Positions 43,845 to 54,300 of a stretch of 64,000 bases of DNA are shown in pieces; positions within the stretch are counted from its first letter, which is position 1; each line of letters starts with the position of its first letter. The translations under genes and the position numbers were made by a program. This DNA comes from Phaseolus vulgaris. Lineage: Eukaryota; Streptophyta; Magnoliopsida; Fabales; Fabaceae. The stretch spans positions 10,654,653 to 10,718,652 of the forward strand of contig NC_023750.2 in the NCBI RefSeq assembly GCF_000499845.2. The letters are read 5' to 3'. The notes below the pieces were generated by a model. It did no database searches, had not been told where the DNA came from, and saw only the letters and a list, made by a program, of their open reading frames with translations.

Positions 43845-44510
43845 CTGGTAAGATTCCAGGCCTAGGCAACTCGACGCTTGTACAATTCAGATGGGGAAAA
43901 CATCTTCTCAATAAGATTCTGAGTCCAGGCACCCTGAATTTCCCTGAAATTATTTGACCAGAGGTAGGTAAGCTAACCTAGCTCAATGTTGTAGAGTAAA
44001 ATTGGCGTGAAAGCCAACACCCAAGTCAGATACTCCAACCAAAGTCATTAAAGAGTAGGCTTGGCGTGTGAGCCAACACCCAAGTCAGATACTCCGAACG
44101 CAAGAGAGTAAGGCGACCTTTCCTAGGTAAGATTCCAAGTCTAGGCGTTCTGAAATTCATGGTGATTCAAATGGGACGACTTTTGCTTAGTGAGATTCTG
44201 AGCCCATGTACCCAGAATCATAAGTTAGCCATAATTAAGACTGTTTGGCTTGAATCAGGAGGTTGACCTGTTTCGGTAAGACTCCGAGTTCAGGCACCTT
44301 GAACACGTGTTAGGATGTAGGACGATTTCGTAAGATTCTGATTTTAGGTGTCCTAAAGCTTCGTTTGCCGTAACTAAGGTGGTTAGGTGAAAGTTAGGGA
44401 AGATGGCCTACCTCAGTAAGACTCTGAGTTCAAGCACCCCAAGTATCCACCATGAGGTGGTACACCTTCTTTTCAGTAAGATTTTTTGAGTCTGAAGGTA
44501 CTTAGGTACG
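43845..44510 (+). repeat. Degenerate repeats of a GTAAGATTCTGAGT motif in element C 3' UTR
   Basis: At least seven copies of a segment like GTAAGAYTCTGAGTYCAGGC with CACCCTGAA occur at roughly 50-110 bp spacing (43,851; 43,911; 44,131; 44,185; 44,276; 44,332; 44,418; 44,478). Two early copies of the 62-bp family below sit in between (about 43,995 and 44,053). Confidence 0.7.
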
Positions 44511-44696
44511 ACTCGCTATGGCTAAAAAGGCGTGACTAAAGACATGTAAGGTGACTTCACTCGGTAAAGAATACCTGAGTAGGCGCTATAAGAAAATTGT
44601 GCACTCACCTCGACGCTGAAAAAACCACCCGAGGTCGGACGCTCTGTGGAAAGCTGAGGTAAACCTTGCAGGGTAACAATACACCACGAGGGTGTC

Positions 44697-45390
44697 GAGA
44701 GTAGACTTGGTGTGTGAGCCAACATACAAGTCAGATACTCCAAGCGATAAAATTACTTGAAGAGTAGACTTGATGGTGTACTCCAACACCCAAGTCAGAT
44801 ACTCCACGCAATAAAAGTTCTTGAAGGGTAGACTTTGTGTGTGGACCAGCACACAAGTCGAATACTCCAAAGCTAATAAAGTCATTTAAGAGCAGACCTG
44901 GTGTTTGAGCTAACACCCAAGTCAGATGCTTTGAACAAAAGTAAAAGGTTTAAGAGCAGACCTGGTGTTCGAGCTAACACCCAAGTTAGATGCTCTAAAC
45001 AAAAGTAAAAGGTTTATGAGCAGACTTGGTATTTGAGCTAACATCCAAGTCAGATGCTCTGAAAAAAAGTAAAATTTTTAAGAGCAGACCTAGTGTTTGA
45101 GATAACACCCAAGTCATATACTTTAAACAAAAGTAAAAGGTTTAAGAGCAAACCTGGTGTTTGAGCTAGCACCCAAGTCAGATGCACTAAACAAAGGTAA
45201 AAGGTTTAAGAGCAGACCTAGTGTTTGAGCTAACACCCAAGTCAGATGCTCTAAACAAAAGTAAAAAGGTTTAAGAGTTGACTTGGTGTGTAAGCCAACA
45301 CATGAGTCAGATGCTCTAAACAAAGGTGATCGTTCAAGAGTATACTCGGTGTAGGGATTGACACTCAAGTCAGATACTCAAGTCATCCCC
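44697..45390 (+). repeat. 62-64-bp minisatellite in element C 3' UTR
   Basis: About eleven tandem copies. Each begins AGAGCAGACCTGGTGT or AGAGTAGACTTGGTG, contains CCAACACCCAAGTCAGAT followed by an ACTCC or GCTCT end, and finishes with an A-rich spacer (AACAAAAGTAAAAGGTTTA). Central copies (44,889-45,270) are the most alike. Such arrays lie after pol in Tat/Ogre-type elements and are known sources of satellite DNA. Repeat-encoded minus-strand frames here are not genes. Confidence 0.93.
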
Positions 45391-45769
45391 AACATTGGGG
45401 AAGGATGTGTGCAGAAAGCGGATAGCCTTTCCAAGTGCACAAGTCCTGCGCGATAAGATAAAAAAAGTCAAGTCCTTGTTCATGTGACTAGTCAACATGC
45501 GAACAAGCAAGACACTTTTAACAGTCAAAGGGTATGAGTCATACACAGGTTAGCTCTATAGGAGAATTTTGATTTCCCATTTCGGTCTGGTACATTACAT
45601 TGTTAAGGTAGTTAGTTATATTATCGTTGGATGATAAAATTATGCTAGTCGAGATACGCTAAAGTTGAACGAAGTTGAATAAATAGATTAATGTACATAC
45701 AAGATATTAGAAGGTATGAAATTGTTCAGAGGGTTACAAAAGGTAGTTGGTTACAGAAAGATGTTACTC

Positions 45770-47360
45770 ATCCACAAGTCGCCCATCTACCACCGTTTTT
45801 CCCAAACCAAGTTGGGAGAAGTCCATCTCTGGGTAGATTCATGAGGCTTGCACGACGGCATCTTCAAAGCCCGTCATGTATGAGTTAGCAGCATCGTCAG
45901 TGAGGGCTTCCCTCTCTTTAACCTGCTCCTCACCCTTTCGGATCAGCTCTTCATCCTTCTTGGCCAGCTCCCCTTCAGTCTCTCCACTTCAGCTTGGAGT
46001 TCCATGTTCTTGTTGGATAATTCTAGGGCTTCCTTGGACTTCTCAGTCAGGAGAGCCCTAACCTCTTCTTGTGTGCGTTGGAGCTCTTCACGGAGTTTGG
46101 TTGTTTCTTGCTTGAGACCTCCAACCTGCTATGAGAGCTCGACAACCTTGTGAGACTCCTTTTTAACTGAGCCTTTACACCCTTGCAGCTTGGAAATGGC
46201 CAAGCAGTTTGCAACCAATGCCTGCTCTAGTTGCCTCACAGCTTACTCCACTAGTTGGTCCTCCTTCAGGCTCTCTAGCTTTTCCTTTTCCTTGGCGGAT
46301 AGGAGGGTCTTCTTGAGGAAAGAAGGGGCATCCAAGCTAGGATCCCTCGTCCTCCTACACCACCACCATGTCACAACAAGAAGGTGGGCTTGGCGGAGGG
46401 GATTGTGGGGAGGGAGCACGCCCATCTAAGACAGTGCTTAGAGGGCTCAGTGGCAGCCTTGCGCCTCCTTTTGAAGACTGGCCCAGAGTAGGTCTCCTTA
46501 TCATCAGTAGGATCAGGGGCGGCCTCAGCAACGACTTTAAGCTTCAGGTCTTTAGCAAGGCGAGCTTGGGCAACTTCCTTCATCTTCTTGGCCCTGCCTG
46601 CCAAGTCCTTTTTGTTAAGTCTACCCAGCATGTTGTCTGCAAGGGAAACATAGGTAGATCAACAAGCAAACACACAAGTTAACATTAGTAAGAGCAAGAG
46701 AACGAAAGATACCAATGTAAGTTTTTAATCCCACTAGGGAGAACTCTTTACTTATAAGGGTGGTTATGTCAAAAACCACCTTCAGGCTGGAGAAGAAAAG
46801 GCACTGCTCCTGGTCCCACTATGGCATGTCCTCCAGGCACCGAGCACATTGGAAGTTGGGGTTTTGAGTCCAGTACGAAGGGAACCCATCAAGAAGAATT
46901 GGGTCCCTCTTGTTGTAGCGAATTTTCAAGAACTTACCCTTATAAGACTGCTGGAAGAGCAAAAGCAATGCTCTCCCAGCTACTTCGTTGAAGGAGACCC
47001 ACAATTGGGAGCCCAGGCGTTTGGCCTCAAAGAAGTACAAAAAGACCTCCACCAACGGCAGATGGCCGAAATTGGTACAAAGAATGGAAAAAGCCCGGAC
47101 AAATGCCCAACTATTTGGATGTAGTTGGGCTAGGGCGACATTTATTTCAGCGAGGAGCTCTTTTCAAAGTTATATAGGGGTAAGCGAAGAAGAACTTTTT
47201 TAAAGAAAGTGGTAAAGAAATAACAGAAAGGACCTTTTGGGTCCGAGGACTCATCGCAACAAACTGCCTCGTCCTCCCTACACGACACTACTCTAAGACC
47301 CCTATCGTTTTCCCTACCAAAAATACATTTTTTAGGGCATTCACTTTTCATGTACAACAT
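45770..47360 (-). pseudogene. Antisense extra ORF of element C (gypsy-type putative transposase-like protein)
   Basis: Read leftwards from 47,360: PFCYFFTTFFKKVLLRLPLY, then (with a frame change near 47,160) PNSWAFVRAFSILC and LVEVFLYFFEAKRLGSQLWV, then SYKGKFLKIRYNKRDPILL. This is the pattern of the domain called gypsy-type putative transposase, found in antisense accessory ORFs of Tat-lineage elements. A predicted 76-bp intron (46,637-46,712, GT-AG with a pyrimidine-rich end) joins LKTYI to DNMLGRLNKKDLAGRAKKM. The C-terminal part is a long charged coiled coil (46,370-45,880) ending near VVDGRLVDE (45,775). Several stops and frame changes make it a pseudogene. Its function is not known. Confidence 0.75.
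46637..46712 (-). other. Predicted intron in the antisense ORF
   Basis: On the minus strand the sequence reads TTACATTG|GTATCTTTCG at the left edge and TTTCCCTTGCAG|ACAACATG at the right. Removing it restores one frame across the junction. Confidence 0.65.
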
Positions 47361-48009
47361 TATCTACTCAAAAGAGGTGTGCATAGAGGTTTCCTCTAGA
47401 AGGTTATCGGGAGCCCAGGGGTGCATGGTTCGGTAATCCATCATAACAGAGTATCTAAAATAGGAAAACAAAATAGCAAATACAAGCACACATTCAAGCA
47501 GTGAAAGCAAACGTGCATTTTGGATTCAAGAAAAATGATGAAGACAAATAGAGATAACAATCAAAATCTAATGAATACAGAACATTTGTAGAACAGGTGA
47601 TTTGATCATGATGAAAGCGTTAAAAAATACCAGTTCATAGTCATGAGTCAGAGGAGGTAGCTGGATTCAAAAAGCGAGTCGAGGCGAGTAGGTTTCCCAG
47701 GTTGAAGAACGAGGTGCAAAGAGTTTGGGGGGAGGCACGACAGCTTTGTGAAGGGGAAATAGAACAGTGAGAAAGGACGAGGTTTTTCGAACGTTAAAAG
47801 GCCCAGTGTTGGGAAGAGTAAGCGACAATGCTTTTAAGCCGTTAATAAGGGCCACATGTGCGCTCGTGATGGAGTATGGTGAGACGTCCACTCAGAAATG
47901 CTTCGTGTGTCGCGCCACACGTGCCACTACCCACAGGACACGTAAGCCACCAAGGGCGAGTAAATCGCCTCTTCGCTAAAGCAAGCTCAGCTCGAGCCTA
48001 GGGGGCTTG
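47361..48009 (+). other. Element C 3' untranslated region with polypurine tract
   Basis: No coding sequence on either strand is convincing. The end reads CTAGGGGGCTTG, and TAGGGGG (about 47,999-48,005) is the probable polypurine tract before the LTR. Confidence 0.6.
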
Positions 48010-49135
48010 TGTACAGGACTAGCGTGCTCAGAGCTCAGCGCTCGGTGGTCAGACCTCAGCATTAGCCATAAGCAGGTCAACTCGACTCTTGGGCCAAGTT
48101 GGTGGGTGTAAAGTACGGTCCTCAGGCGTTGACCAAAGTCAACATGGTGGGACCTCGAGAGAGGGATCCATTAGAAAGTACTGCAGGGCAGGAAGAAGTT
48201 TTCTTTAAGGTCCACGGCCTCGGGTGTTGACCGGCCTCGGGCATCACCCAAGCTTAGCATAATAAAGGCGTTCGGGAAGTTTGGTAGACCAGGGAAGTGT
48301 CCCCTCCTGATATCCATGGGTAAGGATAACCGTGGAGGAGGCGGCATAATAGGAGGCGACACGGTAGGGGCGTGGAGACCTCGGGCCTCGGCATCCCAGA
48401 CAGTAATAATAGATAAAGAAAGGTGGTTCTCAAGCCACACCCCTAGTACTAGAAGGGAGAGACCCAACTCACGAAGGATTTGTGCATGAGGTGTAGGGAC
48501 GCGACAGTACGCACCACCGCTGGAAAGCCACTGGGACAAAAACGACCCATGAGAAGGTCACGTCCCAGAAGGTGATCCACATGCATGGCACGTGAGGAAG
48601 GCAGGGTACTCCCAAGGCGAATGACTCAGAGAATGAGCGCATGAGTTGGCACCCATGCAGCCACCCCTGCACGAGTTGCACATTCGACAAGGCAATCTTA
48701 CACACTGAGAAGACCCTAAGACTGGGACGGTGTTGCTAAAGAGCGCCCACAGAATACACAAGTCTCAAGCTGACACGTGGACAAAAACACCAGGAAGGTA
48801 TATAAGGTTTTACGATAAACAAAATAAGGTACGTTTTCACACATGAATGCACAAGTTAACTTATTTTGAGGGAAGCTAGCATTTTCAGTTACAATTCAGT
48901 TACACATTTATCTGGACATTGACCTTACGGTGTTCTGCGACGAGAAGTGTTTGGTGTTTCTTGTCCAATAGCTGACTTGATCGTCGGAGTGCAAACGGCC
49001 GCGAGGGCGTCATTTGTCTCTCTGTTTCAGGTGTTCACGACGGAGGAAGGAGAACGTTGGAACAGAAGCAAAGGGGCTCTTGAAGCGCAGTTCGTAGATA
49101 CGCACGAAGGTGATCAAAGTCAACCGCCCGGAACA
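48010..49135 (+). mobile_element. 3' LTR of gypsy element C
   Basis: It starts near 48,010 with TGTACAGGACT (exact base uncertain by 2) and ends CGCCCGGAACA at 49,135. Like the solo LTR at 22,827 it has GACTTGATCGTCGGAGTGC (48,974-48,992) followed by AAACGGCCGC, and it contains a TATA box GTATATAAGG (48,797-48,806). No 5' partner exists, because the element is truncated at 43,052. It lies directly against a copia LTR fragment. Confidence 0.8.
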
Positions 49136-49861
49136 AAATCTGTTTTCAGTTATTTACAAACTGTTTTAGCTCATGTTTAACTGATTAAAACGACTAGTTT
49201 GATGAGCTATAAAGTTGTAATTACCCTTCCTATTTCAAATGCACAAGAAGTGATTCAGAAAAGGTTTTGTGAAAGTTTGGATTGCCTTGAGTTGTGCTTT
49301 GGTTTAAGTGTGGATTACGAACAACTATGATTTCCTGTAATCAGGTGTAATTTGTTCCATATTCTCTTGTAATTCTTTTTGAATTTGAACTCTTGTAAAT
49401 TGTGTAATCTGTAAGGTCAGAGAGTTGTCCTAACTGTGTGTGTGTAAAGTTAAAGAGGGTGTGTGTTCTTGAGTCGTCAAGATTACCTCTTTGAGGTTGT
49501 TGTGTGATTGTAATCTGTTGTTGGTTACTTAGTGAAATACCCAATGGTTTTCTAGGACTGGATGTAGCTCTGGAAAGGAGTTAACCAATATAATTGTTTG
49601 TGTGATCTTCTCTCTCTCTCACACACACACTCATTTAAAATCTAGTTGAATTGTGATTTTATCTCTACTGCCATAAACAATCGGTTAAAACGTATTTTCA
49701 ACCGGTTGTTTTTCTGATTACAGGTTTAACAATTCTGTTTTCTTGGCTGATTTGATTCTTTGATCTGTAAATCAATATCAATCTTCATTCTTAACCAGTA
49801 TTTGTGAAAAACTTCCCTTAAATAATTCACCTCCTTCTAGTTAAGGCCATTAATTCTTACA
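49136..49861 (+). mobile_element. Copia LTR fragment, 5' end lost
   Basis: It matches the reverse complement of the F LTR (TTTTCAGTTATTTACA, then AGTTTGATGAGCTATAAAG with the TATA box at about 49,204-49,215) and ends CATTAATTCTTACA at 49,861. The missing 5' part suggests that element C inserted into it, with later loss of the left side. AAATC (49,136-49,140) would then be one copy of the duplication of C. Confidence 0.78.
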
Positions 49862-50260
49862 GGATCCACTTGTTCGTTAATTGATTTTCACTACTCATCT
49901 TATATGAGTACAACGTTTGCTTTAGATATAGACGGTTCACTAAGGACTTCATCATGTACAAGCTCTTATGCTTAATCCATAGTCTTGATGCAATCTTCTC
50001 CTTCGAGAGTTGCCTCAACAACTTATCATTGAGGCTAAGAATATTGTGTTGTGAACCTTCTCTAACAATTTTTTCTTATCCTTTTCCGCCATGGACACGT
50101 TAAACTTGAATTTACTTTCCAATAAAACTTCGAGGAGACCCTGTTGAACCAAAAAAGCACACATCTTCAACCGCCACAATCTAAAATCATTCAAACCAAT
50201 GGCTTTCTCAATTATCATGACAAATCTACAATAAACTCTTACTTGGGCTCGCATTCAAGC
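49862..50260 (-). pseudogene. Tnt1/Tork-like copia gag remnant
   Basis: On the minus strand the frame GLNDFRLWRLKMCAFLVQQGL, then MAEKDKKKLLEKVHNTIFL, matches the N-terminus of Tnt1-type copia gag proteins (FxGxNDFxLWxxKMRALLVQQGL; KAHxAIxLxL). It breaks at about 50,015. No pol sequence or LTR of this lineage was recognised nearby. Confidence 0.72.
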
Positions 50261-51030
50261 ATAACCCAAACATTAACATCAACTGATGATACAAAGTTCC
50301 TATTTATACAACAATATTGTTGTAAATAACTCACGTGAAACACACATATATTAAAGAGGAAGACACATGAATAGTGTTTCTCATTACTGAGTTTAAAAGT
50401 TACTTAAATGATTTCTCCAAACAATCAAAGTTCAAGTATATGCTAAATGACTAGACAATCTACTAAGATAATCCACCACATATGATACAAGCTGCATATC
50501 AAATATTGGACAATCTAATGCGGTTAAGCAATAAAAATACCTTTTTAGACAATATTTTACAATAAATATGAGATTTCAAATACTGTTTTATCTTATCTTA
50601 TGTACTTATGTGTTGTTAATTTTAAACCATAATGATAGTGTGGTGTACAAGAGAGTTGATAATATTTCATTCTCAACTTAGACAAATGGAAGAGAAGAGA
50701 AAATTATTTATGTTATTATTTTTGTTTACTTTATTTTTTAATATAGTAATTTTCTGTGTAAAGAAAAGTTTTTTTCTTAAAGTATAACATAGTTATTACA
50801 CATATGTTTAATTATTTTGCTATGATTCAAGAGTCATGTATTTAGTAATAGATGTTACAATTTCACTTTGCAATTAATGCGTTAGTCACTAACTTTATTT
50901 TAATTTCTTTAGCAGAAGGTGTTTAAGGAAATTGGCAAGATCCCTAATTAAATTAAATCTGAAATGAATAATTACTTTTGTCATCTCCCAAAAATATGAA
51001 AAATATTACTTTGTCTGAAATGGGTTAGGT
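50261..51030. other. AT-rich DNA upstream of the SCAR gene
   Basis: No coding or transposon signature is visible in this 770-bp stretch. It is probably the distal promoter and intergenic spacer. Confidence 0.5.
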
Positions 51031-51035
51031 TAATC

Positions 51036-51336
51036 AATAAATAGTGAGTGTACTGCTTTTCCTGCTCGGTCACTCTCTTCACGTCTACCACTGACGTACC
51101 CACCACCCCCGTATCTTCGTTCATTTCTTTTCCGCAAAACAATTATTTAAAGTAAAAATAAAAATAAAAGGAAATTCTCACACTTTTTCTCTCACTCTCT
51201 CTCTCTCTCTCCTTCCATGGTGGAACACCGCAGACGCAGAGTCGCCGGAAGAAGAATAAGAGAGAAGATCGAAGCGTCGAGGCAAGTCGATCGCCAAAAA
51301 TAGGGTTTTCTAAATTGCCGACGAAGACAAAGAAAA
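51036..51336 (+). promoter_or_regulatory. Core promoter and 5' UTR of the SCAR gene
   Basis: A TATA-like AATAAATAG lies at 51,038-51,046. About 150 bp further a pyrimidine-rich leader contains (CT)n (51,182-51,216: CTCTCACTCTCTCTCTC), common in plant 5' UTRs. The transcription start is not determined. The leader appears to have no intron before the ATG at 51,337, and I see no other ATG in frame with it. Confidence 0.55.
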
Positions 51337-54300
51337 ATGCCGCTCTCGAAGTACCGCGTGCGGAACGAGTACAGCTTGGCGGATCCCGAGCTGTATCGTG
51401 CCGCCGACAAAGATGATCCAGAAGCGCTTCTCGAAGCCGTCGCCATGGCCGGTCTCGTTGGACTCTTGCGCCAGCTCGGCGACCTCGCCGAGTCAGTTTC
51501 TTCTTATTCCGTTCCTTCTGCATTATTTTTTAATTTCTTTGGTTTCGTAATTCTGATTTTCGGTGGTTGCGTTTAGTTGAAAGAGTGGTGAGTTTGGAAA
51601 AGGAAAGCGAAAGATTAAAACAAGTGGGAATGTTTAGGTCTGTGCTGGAGTGAGCTTAATTTGGCAAGGTTGTGTGATTTTGGATTTCGTTTGCTGGCTG
51701 GATCGAGGAGCTACTTTGGAAGTGGAAGATAGTATACATGCTTAATTCGGTGGTTTTGTTATGGTTTATTGGTTATTAAATGATTAATTTGTTTAGTTAG
51801 TTAGTTAGTTTCAAATTTTACGTCTTCTCCTTTTGAGCTTTGTATGCGTAGAGTTTTGAGAGGGCGAGGGGAAGAAATTGAAAGAAAATTGGGCAGTTAT
51901 AGTTCGGGGATTGATTTAAACTGTTGAGTTGTGTAAGTGTTGCGGTGACCTTGTGGAGGCGTAGAGCTTGACTTGGTTTGAATTTGTCTGACTTATTGTA
52001 GACTCCAAACTTGGATTGATGAAGTTCCTGATCGGTTTTGGCTGTATGAGATTAAATTGAGAAGCGTAGTTATTGGGTTTAAGATAGATTTGACTGTTGA
52101 AAAAGTATGTTTGTTCTTTGATGTTTTTGGGAATTTGCTGATATTTTAAAATCGGACGAGTAGAGCAATTTTAGTAGACCATCTATAGCTGAGTAGAGTT
52201 ACTGAACATGTGTGATTTTTCCTTAAGTGAGTATTGGGTTGGGTATTAAGGCTTAACTTTTTCATATGCCACAAATGGCACGCCTTGGTGTCTTAATCAT
52301 GTGAATCTGGTTCAAATAGTAATAGATGTCATAGTGACATTCTGATTTCCTTGAGGTTAGTTCTACTTGGCGGAGTTTCGATTGTAATAGGATATCTCAA
52401 CTTTGAAGTTGTTTCCTGCCTTTTTAGTACTGGAAATTTTGACTGCCCCTAGGTGCCATTAAATTCTCACTATTAAACTATTTCATTTTGGTTAGGTTTG
52501 CTGCTGAGATTTTCCATGATTTACATGAAGAAGTAATGGTTACTGCTGCAAGAGGCCATGGTCTTATGGCTCGTGTTAAACAACTTGAGGCTGAAGTTCC
52601 TTCACTTGAGAAGGCTTTCTTCTCTCAAACTCATCACTCATCATTCTATACTAACGGAGGTTAGATTTCTCTTTACAGAGTCCTATTAAGTTTAACTTCT
52701 CATGATCGTAATTTAAATACTGTTAATCTTGTAAAATGCAGGAATTTTTGTTAAGTTGTAACCTTTTGCTGCTATGGTCCCTTTGCTAATTTAAACATAC
52801 TTGCATATTGCATTACAGGGATTGATTGGCATCCTAATCTACAGTCTGAACAAAATCTTGTGACTCGTGGAGACTTACCTCGATTTATAATGGATTCATA
52901 TGAAGAATGTCGGGGCCCTCCAAGACTGTTCCTTCTGGATAAGTATGAGTTGATTCATCAATTATATGATTAGAAAGTAATGCTATAGATTTTTGATTTT
53001 TTTTCTTCTGGCTTCTTTAAAGGTTCGATGTAGCTGGGGCTGGGGCATGCCTTAAGCGTTATACTGATCCATCATTCTTTAAAATAGAATCAACTTCTCC
53101 TGTAAATGCTACCATAGAAGTTCAGAGAGAGAAGAGAATTCGTAAAATCAAGGTACAAAATTTCAATTCTACCATTTATATACAGTTTTTTTACTGAATA
53201 ATTGTCTTAAATGTTTGATCTTGATATGTTGTGTATTATTGTTTTGCTGAAATTTTTTAAATTATTTCTGTGCATTATCGTCATTCATACACGTATGAGA
53301 CTGCATATGATACAAGCAGGTGGACAACTTTTAGCTCTGCCTTTTGTTGTATATACCTGGGTTGCATTTCTCTGTAATTACCATAGCAAATAATTTTATG
53401 CAATATAAAATTAAATGCTACAATTTTGTAGAAATAATTTATTTTCTTCACTTCCAGCTGAAGAAAGGAGCAAGGCTGAGGGATGGTGAAGCTCCTAATG
53501 TTGTACCATCACATTCAAAGTAAGCCCCAATAATTTTATTGTGATGAATCATTTTTATTATTATGTTTTTTAATGATTGGTGGTTCAATTTAATTTCCAT
53601 CATTGCAGATTACACCAGCTGCTTCTTGAAGAGCGTATTGAAAATGGTTATAGTAATCCTGCACGTCTAGTGAAGTTGAAAAAAAGACAACTGAATGGAC
53701 CGGCAGTTGAAGCAGATGTTGGTAAGAGTTACATGGAGAAATTTCTGGAAACTCGTTCACCTGATCAAAAAATGGTTTGTGAAACTTCAATCTTTCCACT
53801 GCCTGTGAAATTGACATCAGATGATACTAGTGAGACTGGGATTAAAATTCTTGAAATTAGTAGCATCAGTCCTGTGAAAAGGTCAAAAGGAAATAAAAAC
53901 ACCTATTCATCCCTTGATGAGCAGGACTTAGAACTAAAATCATTTTCAGAAATGAATGGTGGGACTGATGGAGATCCTGTGAAGGTGAAAGAAGAAATCT
54001 CATCTGGTGTGACACTTCATATATCTTCTAATAATCGGAAGTTGCTTGATGTAGCACAATTGGCTATTGATGAACGAAGGAAAATAGAAGGCAACTTAGA
54101 TGGGTACCATTCAGATGACGTGACTAGTGAGGTTGACAATTACATGGATGCTTTAACTACCATGGAATCAGAATTGGATACAGACAACGAGTACAAACCT
54201 AAGAATAGATTCTTGAATGTTCAAAAGGAAACAAATACTAAGGATAAAGAAGAACGACAACTACAAGCTCATTTTTCAGATTCTCAATCATTTGGGGAGT

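Noticed and set aside
44522..45368. Several overlapping minus-strand frames with repeating HTKSTL-like peptides
   Set aside because: They come from translation of the 62-64-bp minisatellite in element C; no start context, domain or independent support.
44697..45390. Regular repeats with spacers resembling a CRISPR array
   Set aside because: The whole 62-64-bp unit is repeated, spacers are themselves similar, and the context is a plant retrotransposon 3' UTR.
48010..49135. Treating this LTR as a solo LTR like 22,827-24,002
   Set aside because: No matching 5-bp flanks were found, and a purine tract and gypsy 3' UTR precede it, so it is the 3' LTR of element C.
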